In this document: one piece after another, positions 38,205 through 43,012 of the stretch
Layout: each line of letters begins with the position of its first letter
Position numbering within the stretch: position 1 is the stretch's first letter
Origin: a virus
Reading direction: 5' to 3' (one strand)
IMG/VR virus record: IMGVR_UViG_3300020463_001602
Span: 1 to 43,012 of that record
Length of the DNA: 43,012 nt
The notes under the pieces: model-generated
Seen by the model: only the letters and a program-made list of their open reading frames with translations
Databases searched by the model: none
Told to the model about the DNA's origin: nothing
Position numbers and translations under genes: made by a program

Positions 38205-38864
38205 ATGAATGTACATATTGAAAAAAAGTTAAGACATATTTGGGTTGGTCCAAAACCAGCTCCCTTAACATGGATGTATACTTGGAGAGATAAACACCCT
38301 GATTGGGAATATAGTATTTTTACAGATGCAATGTTAAAAAATCGTAACTGGTATAATCAACATTTAATTGAAGAGTATTACAAACAAAAAGCATGGTGTG
38401 GTGTTTCCGATTTAATTCGTTATGAGTTGCTATATGAAGAAGGTGGATTTATTGCTGAAGCAGATATGATCTGTTTAGAAAACACCGATGAATTATTTAC
38501 AAGTCCTAGAGATCACGCGTATTCATGTTTTGAAAATGAAAGAGGTCGTGGTAATAACATCCAACCTATATTTGCTTGTAATCCAGGCAATCAATTTCTG
38601 AGACACTTAATTGATACACTGCACACTCTGCAACCAAATCAATTACACCCTCAACCATTTATGTCAACTGGTAATGCCTTTCTATCAAAATATGTAGAAG
38701 CATTCAGAGACAAGTTAACAATTTGGCCGAGTCATTATTTCATACCACAATTTTATATGAACGGTTCACAAAGATATGATGGCCCAGAAAAAGTATATGC
38801 AGATCACAAATGGGGATCTACAGGTATGGGCCTTAATTGTGTAGATTATTCACAGGGAGTGTAA
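38205..38864 (+). CDS. Glycosyltransferase (DXD/OCH1-like)
   Basis: A 219-residue glycosyltransferase of the sugar-binding DXD type. The core block is Gly-Val-Ser-Asp-Leu-Ile-Arg-Tyr-Glu-Leu-Leu-Tyr, then Gly-Gly-Phe-Ile-Ala-Glu-Ala-Asp, where the usual Asp-x-Asp is Glu-x-Asp. It would transfer a sugar from a nucleotide donor. It is next to a sulfotransferase and GT25-like enzyme. The acceptor is unknown; host or virion surface glycans are likely. Confidence 0.84.
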   Translation: MNVHIEKKLRHIWVGPKPAPLTWMYTWRDKHPDWEYSIFTDAMLKNRNWYNQHLIEEYYKQKAWCGVSDLIRYELLYEEGGFIAEADMICLENTDELFTSPRDHAYSCFENERGRGNNIQPIFACNPGNQFLRHLIDTLHTLQPNQLHPQPFMSTGNAFLSKYVEAFRDKLTIWPSHYFIPQFYMNGSQRYDGPEKVYADHKWGSTGMGLNCVDYSQGV

Positions 38865-39517
38865 TGTACCTTTCGCACAAATATAAATTTCTGTTTTTAC
38901 GCACGCCGAAAACTGCAAGTAGTAGTTTATCGGATTTCTTTATTCGTAACATCGATGACAAAGATGCTGTTTATACTGAAGTAGAAGATTCAGGTCTCCC
39001 TGGGACATTGAGTGAGTCTATAGTAGGTAAATATAGACCGTATGCCTTTTATCATTTTACCTTACAACAATTAGTAGATGAAAAGGTATTAACATATGAA
39101 CAGGCTTCAACATATAAATGTTTTGCATTATTGAGAAACCCTTTAGATAGAGCAAAGAGTTTTTATTACTTTTACAAAAAATTCAAAAACCCGCATTCAC
39201 CTGCATCTTTAGAAGAATACCGACAATGGACAAAGAATGGTGTATTCTATGGAGAAGCAAACTCAGCAATTGTTCAAACGAGTTTATTAAAACTTCGTGG
39301 TCAGCCTATTGGTGAATATTGGTTATATGAAAACCTTAACGAAGAATTACAAAAGTTTATGGAAAGTTTAGATTTAGAATGTCCACCTTTGCCACAACAC
39401 AAAACAGATTCAAGAAAGAATAGAGATAACGAAATAGAATTTGAAGAACAAGACATACAAGCAATGAATGTTCAATTCAAAGAAGATTTTCAAATGTATA
39501 AAGAATTAGCAAAGTGA
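38864..39517 (+). CDS. PAPS-dependent sulfotransferase-like protein
   Basis: A 217-residue protein of the Sulfotransfer_2 type. The 5' phosphosulfate-binding loop is Arg13-Thr-Pro-Lys-Thr-Ala-Ser-Ser-Ser-Leu22, and the 3' phosphate motif is Leu-Leu-Arg-Asn-Pro-Leu-Asp-Arg-Ala-Lys-Ser (89-99). It would add sulfate from PAPS to a carbohydrate. The phage also encodes an APS-kinase-like protein that would make PAPS. Its start codon overlaps the upstream stop; the longer frame above is unlikely. Confidence 0.85.
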   Translation: MYLSHKYKFLFLRTPKTASSSLSDFFIRNIDDKDAVYTEVEDSGLPGTLSESIVGKYRPYAFYHFTLQQLVDEKVLTYEQASTYKCFALLRNPLDRAKSFYYFYKKFKNPHSPASLEEYRQWTKNGVFYGEANSAIVQTSLLKLRGQPIGEYWLYENLNEELQKFMESLDLECPPLPQHKTDSRKNRDNEIEFEEQDIQAMNVQFKEDFQMYKELAK

Positions 39518-40203
39518 AAGCATATATCCTAAGACACGACGATCCTACATCGCATGAATATGCAAAGATATGTGCTGAAACTTGTGATGTGATTGATTTG
39601 AATTGGGAATACTTTGACGGTTGGTCAAACTGTACTGGTCGTATGGCCTGGTGTGAAACTGGTATACAAATGAAGTTTTATGAACCAATGCTTGAAGTTG
39701 ATAATCCAACACCTGCACAAAAGGCAAATGTTTGTTCTGCAGGCCATGGAGCAATATGGAAAAAGATTGCTGATGGAGACGATGAGGTAGGTATTGTATT
39801 AGAACACGATGCATTAATGTATTATAAACCAGATATAAAAATACCAGAAAATGTAATTGTCACATTAGGATATAAAGTAACAGATCCTGAAAATTATAAC
39901 TTTATGGATGCAAGAGATAAAGAACCACATACATTAAAATTTATTGATGGACATGAAGGTGCTCATGCATATATGATGACAAAAAGAACTGCAGAAAATC
40001 TTGTATGGGAAATTGAACAAAAAGGAATACTAGGTGCTGTAGATAATGCATATTTTATTCGAGGACAACGGAGAACGTCCATACCATTGGCAATTATGTC
40101 TCCAACTCCTGCGATTGGATATTTGAGAAAATCCACTATTTGGAGTGAATCGGCACATGTGAATTATAAATTTATTGAGTCCTTTGCTAAATATTATAAA
40201 TAA
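39514..40203 (+). CDS. GT25-like glycosyltransferase
   Basis: A 229-residue protein with the pattern of glycosyltransferase family 25 (LPS sugar transferases): Gly-His-Gly-Ala-Ile-Trp-Lys-Lys-Ile, then Gly-Ile-Val-Leu-Glu-His-Asp-Ala, and a later His-Ala-Tyr-Met-Met-Thr. It is the last gene in the surface-modification cassette. It overlaps the sulfotransferase gene by four bases, and a late promoter overlaps its final codons. Acceptor unknown. Confidence 0.75.
   Translation: MKAYILRHDDPTSHEYAKICAETCDVIDLNWEYFDGWSNCTGRMAWCETGIQMKFYEPMLEVDNPTPAQKANVCSAGHGAIWKKIADGDDEVGIVLEHDALMYYKPDIKIPENVIVTLGYKVTDPENYNFMDARDKEPHTLKFIDGHEGAHAYMMTKRTAENLVWEIEQKGILGAVDNAYFIRGQRRTSIPLAIMSPTPAIGYLRKSTIWSESAHVNYKFIESFAKYYK
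40195..40202 (+). promoter_or_regulatory. T4-type late promoter (TATAAATA)
   Basis: Perfect TATAAATA on the plus strand inside the end of the GT25-like gene, 33 bases ahead of the large nucleotidyltransferase at 40235. Confidence 0.77.
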
Positions 40204-40234
40204 ACATACTAGCAAACGAAATATAGGAAAACTT

Positions 40235-42022
40235 ATGAATCCTCTTAACGAAAAAGATTCTACAGCTATGGGGGCAGCGTCTATTGATGACTATCGCGAT
40301 GATGGTCAAATTGATAAAGCCAAGCAAGCTGATAATAAGGATATCAAAAAGCGTAAAGATAAAAAGAAAGACCAAGACACTGGTAAAGGAATCGTCAAAA
40401 AGGATTCCAAGGCTTCATTTGATGCAAATAAATTTGTAGATACAGAACCAAGAATCAACGAAGCAGTACAAAATAAGGCAGTAATTACGTTTGGAAGAAT
40501 GAATCCTCCAACGGTTGGCCATGAAAAGCTTGTTAATAAAATAATTGCTACGGCAGTCGCTGAAAAAGGTACTCCATTAGTATACCTATCAAAAACTCAA
40601 GATGCTAAAAAGAATCCGTTAACATATGATCAGAAAATCAAATATGCTCAAACATTTTTTGGTAGAAAATTAATTGTTAAATCAAATGCAAGAACAATTA
40701 TTGAAGTAGCAAAAGAATTACAAAAGTCTGGATATAAGGATCTTTTAGTTGTTGTAGGTTCAGATCGCGTTAAAGAGTTTGACACCTTACTTCAAAAATA
40801 TAATGGAAAGGATTATACGTTCAATACTATTAAGGTTATATCAGCAGGAGATAGAGATCCTGATGCTGATGATGTCTCAGGTATGTCCGCAAGTAAGATA
40901 AGAGCTGCAGCAGCAGATGGTGATCTTGATTTATTTACAAAAGGAATTCCAACAAGAAACGATAGAATGAGAATGGACTTATATCGAGATGTTCGCAAAG
41001 GACTAGGCATTTCAGAAGAACTTAATTACGCAGTAGATTTATTCCTTGCTGAAAGAGTTAAGGATGGTAAAGTAGATCCTTTATCTGCAATGGGTAAGCA
41101 AAAGTTAACAGGTGCAGAGGTTGCTCAATATTATAAAAACAATCCTCGAGCAAAGCAAGCCGCAAATCGTGATAAGAATGTAAAGCTTGCGATTGAATTG
41201 GCATTAGATTTAGCAGGTAATATGAATTACGCAGTTAAAGAAATTGATAAGTTGAAGCGTAATTTATCAAAGCACCCTGAAGTTCAAAAGGCATTAAAAA
41301 CAGCTAACGAAGATGTTAATAAAGATTTATATAAGGCAGCTTCAATTCAAGAAAGATTACAAAAAGAAGGTGATAAAGAATCAAAACAACAAAAACAACA
41401 GCCTGGGTATTATAAAGGTCTAGGTGGTTCTACAAAAGATAAACGTCAAGCTCATTTTAATAAAAAGACTAAAATGGACGATGACGATCCAAAAGCATAT
41501 GATAAAGCTCCAGGCGATGCAGAAGCAAAAACAAAACCATCTAAACATTCAAACAAATTCAAGAAAATGTTTGGTGAAGCAGTTCAAGGCAATTTAGAAC
41601 GTGCAGGTTTGAAAAGACCTCATCAATTATTAAGACAAGATAATACAGTTAATTTTGATTATAGATTTAAATTGTATTCCAAGGCAAGAGAACAAGAAAA
41701 GTTAGAAAAGCAACGAGCCGAAGTACAAGCAGAAATGGTTCAGCAAAAGATACAAGAAATAGAAACATTAATTGAACAAGTAGAATTTGTAAGTGAAAAA
41801 TCAAATCCTGAAAAATCTTTAAAAGATAAAGCTGAAAAGTCAGGAATGCCTTATGCAATATTAAAGAAAGTATTTGATAGAGGTGTTGCTGCTTGGAGAA
41901 CAGGTCATAGACCTGGAACAACTCCAGTACAATGGGGATTAGCAAGAGTTAATAGTTTTGCTACTAAATCGCCAGGTACATGGGGTAAAGCTGATAAGGA
42001 TTTAGCTGATAAAGTTAAATAA
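40235..42022 (+). CDS. Large nucleotidyltransferase-domain virion-type protein
   Basis: A 595-residue protein. The start is the ATG at 40235 behind the late promoter. Residues 1-76 are a Lys/Asp-rich, low-complexity stretch ending in Ile74-Asn-Glu76, then Ala, a gp21-type cleavage site. Residues 82-250 are a cytidylyltransferase-like domain: Phe-Gly-Arg-Met-Asn-Pro-Pro-Thr-Val-Gly-His, where the first His of HxGH is Thr, and Met-Ser-Ala-Ser-Lys-Ile-Arg later. The C-terminal half is Lys/Gln-rich and helical. Marine T4-like phages have similar proteins. Packaging is inferred. Confidence 0.78.
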   Translation: MNPLNEKDSTAMGAASIDDYRDDGQIDKAKQADNKDIKKRKDKKKDQDTGKGIVKKDSKASFDANKFVDTEPRINEAVQNKAVITFGRMNPPTVGHEKLVNKIIATAVAEKGTPLVYLSKTQDAKKNPLTYDQKIKYAQTFFGRKLIVKSNARTIIEVAKELQKSGYKDLLVVVGSDRVKEFDTLLQKYNGKDYTFNTIKVISAGDRDPDADDVSGMSASKIRAAAADGDLDLFTKGIPTRNDRMRMDLYRDVRKGLGISEELNYAVDLFLAERVKDGKVDPLSAMGKQKLTGAEVAQYYKNNPRAKQAANRDKNVKLAIELALDLAGNMNYAVKEIDKLKRNLSKHPEVQKALKTANEDVNKDLYKAASIQERLQKEGDKESKQQKQQPGYYKGLGGSTKDKRQAHFNKKTKMDDDDPKAYDKAPGDAEAKTKPSKHSNKFKKMFGEAVQGNLERAGLKRPHQLLRQDNTVNFDYRFKLYSKAREQEKLEKQRAEVQAEMVQQKIQEIETLIEQVEFVSEKSNPEKSLKDKAEKSGMPYAILKKVFDRGVAAWRTGHRPGTTPVQWGLARVNSFATKSPGTWGKADKDLADKVK

Positions 42023-42180
42023 TGGATCGTATAAATAAAATTATGGAGGAAGGCGGAGCAGGCGATTGGGGAACTGACAAAGCTCGCGCAAAACTTCAAA
42101 ACGATACCCCTAACGTAAAAGTTAAAAGAAAGAATAAATTAAAAACCTTCAAAGAGTTTAAGGACCAAAAAAACAAATGA
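42022..42180 (+). CDS. Small basic protein (unknown)
   Basis: A 52-residue basic protein with Gly-Gly-Ala-Gly-Asp-Trp-Gly-Thr-Asp-Lys, a layout I recall from marine T4-like phages. Its start region contains TATAAATA, so the true start could be the later ATG at 42043. It overlaps the next gene's start by four bases. No function known. Confidence 0.6.
   Translation: MDRINKIMEEGGAGDWGTDKARAKLQNDTPNVKVKRKNKLKTFKEFKDQKNK
42030..42037 (+). promoter_or_regulatory. Possible late promoter (TATAAATA)
   Basis: Perfect TATAAATA on the plus strand, but within the start of the 52-residue ORF. It could serve dihydroorotate dehydrogenase (140 bases downstream) or be chance. The spacing is unlike the other late promoters. 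Confidence 0.4.
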
Positions 42181-43012
42181 AAAATTTTATAGTCGGCATA
42201 CGAAATAAAATTATGTGGCTTGGATTTAGAGCCATTAGACCATTAATATTTTTAATGGAACCAGAACAAGCACACTATTCGCTAAAAAGAATGGGTGTGT
42301 TATTAGGTAGCAATCCGGTTACAAGATGGTTAACCAGCCTACTTATGGATTATAACCACAAAAGTCTAGCAATCACAGTAGATGGTATTGACTATAGAAA
42401 CCCTGTAGGACTATCGGCTGGTTTCGATAAGGACGGAGAACTAACAAAAATATATCCGTCAATTGGATTTGGACTTGCTGAACTAGGATCCTTCACAGGC
42501 GAAATTTGTCCAGGTAATCCTGGTAAAAGATTATTTAGAATGATTAAATCAAAAGCAATCGTTGTATGGTATGGACTTAACAACGAAGGCTCAGAAACAA
42601 TATCGAAAAGATTAGCCGGAGAAGACTTTGGCAGATTAAGAGTAGGTATCAATGCGGCAAACTCTAACTTAACACCTGAGTTTGACCTAGAGATGTCTAT
42701 TAAAGATTACTTGAAAACAATGAAACTGTTTAAAGATATTGGTGACTATTATGATGTAAACATCAGTTGTCCTAATACACAAGACGGTGAACCATTTGTA
42801 GATAAGAAAAACTTAGACGCACTTTTAACAAGGATTAATAAAGAAATTAGACCTATAAGCGACAAGCCTATATATGTTAAATTAGCGGCTGACATGACAT
42901 TAGACGAAATAAATATAATTGTAGATGGTTGTATGGAGCATGGCATGGACGGTGTAGTATGTACTAACCTTGCTAAACCTCAACACAATACAGAACATAG
43001 ACCAGAAGAATA
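42177..43012 (+). CDS. pyrD: Dihydroorotate dehydrogenase, class 2-like (cut by window end)
   Basis: Catalyses dihydroorotate to orotate in pyrimidine synthesis. The first 278 residues are visible; the gene runs off the end. The N-terminal segment with Glu-Pro-Glu-Gln-Ala-His matches the membrane-binding helix of class 2 (quinone-linked) enzymes. FMN-binding motifs follow: Asn-Pro-Val-Gly-Leu-Ser-Ala-Gly-Phe-Asp-Lys-Asp-Gly, Gly-Leu-Asn-Asn-Glu-Gly, and Asn195-Ile-Ser-Cys198-Pro-Asn-Thr. In class 2 enzymes residue 198 is the catalytic Ser; here it is Cys, as in class 1. It overlaps the previous ORF by four bases. Confidence 0.9.
   Translation, partial: MKNFIVGIRNKIMWLGFRAIRPLIFLMEPEQAHYSLKRMGVLLGSNPVTRWLTSLLMDYNHKSLAITVDGIDYRNPVGLSAGFDKDGELTKIYPSIGFGLAELGSFTGEICPGNPGKRLFRMIKSKAIVVWYGLNNEGSETISKRLAGEDFGRLRVGINAANSNLTPEFDLEMSIKDYLKTMKLFKDIGDYYDVNISCPNTQDGEPFVDKKNLDALLTRINKEIRPISDKPIYVKLAADMTLDEINIIVDGCMEHGMDGVVCTNLAKPQHNTEHRPEE

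Overview
This AT-rich window reads as part of the genome of a marine T4-like myovirus. It carries much of the T4 core replication, recombination and transcription set: gp43 polymerase, gp46/gp47 nuclease, UvsW, UvsY, UvsX, gp41 helicase, gp59 loader, gp32, type II topoisomerase gp39/gp52, and the late-transcription factors gp55 and gp33. Genes are packed with 1-30 base overlaps and many small ORFs. Several auxiliary genes (deformylase, IscA-like protein, heme oxygenase, bilin reductase) are of kinds known from marine phages. No photosystem genes are present, and the periplasmic electron carriers are a cytochrome c and a pseudoazurin rather than plastocyanin. A non-cyanobacterial, respiring Gram-negative marine host is therefore more likely. 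The host is inference only.

Layout. 57-12165 is minus strand: an early operon of Lsm-like protein, glutaredoxin, pseudoazurin and cytochrome c; polymerase; then gp55, APS-kinase-like, DUF2061, nucleotidyltransferase, deformylase, gp47 and gp46; then uvsY to uvsW; then a tail-tube-like gene. 12225-12941 is a plus-strand FkbM methyltransferase. 12946-17454 (minus) holds a paralogous FkbM gene, small ORFs and topoisomerase. 17480-18049 is a divergent promoter region. 17763-24376 (plus) is a run of small early-type genes with a metallopeptidase, tRNA-Arg and a phosphomannomutase-like enzyme, ending in tail-fibre genes. 24379-26711 (minus) is a late operon of lipase, a 15-residue peptide with 8 cysteines, an IscA-like protein and small membrane or metal-binding proteins. 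26805-28104 (plus) is heme oxygenase plus a PcyX-like bilin reductase. 28563-33186 is gp33, gp59, gp32, uvsX and gp41. 33236-36988 are predicted capsid-packaged proteins. 37106-40203 is a surface-modification cassette of methyltransferase, P-loop protein, two glycosyltransferases and a sulfotransferase. 40235-43012 is a large nucleotidyltransferase, a small ORF and a truncated dihydroorotate dehydrogenase.

Regulation is unusually readable. Ten sites match TTGACA-N17-TATAAT, two of them with TAGAAT as the -10, and all lie in front of replication or host-takeover operons; an eleventh with a 16-bp spacer points antisense into uvsW. A second motif, TATAAATA (the T4 late promoter), lies about 33-43 bases ahead of structural and auxiliary genes. 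The factors that read it, gp55 and gp33, are both encoded here.

Most notable: (1) an early-expressed pseudoazurin and membrane-anchored cytochrome c pair, suggesting viral rewiring of periplasmic electron transfer; (2) three consecutive proteins starting with a T4 internal-protein-like targeting peptide and a gp21-type cleavage site, plus a nucleotidyltransferase with a similar site just before its domain, suggesting enzymes injected with the DNA; (3) an 8-cysteine micro-ORF directly ahead of an IscA-like gene; (4) a palindromic late promoter serving two divergent operons; (5) a possible PAPS route (APS-kinase-like protein and sulfotransferase); (6) a class-2-like dihydroorotate dehydrogenase with cysteine where class 2 enzymes carry the catalytic serine.
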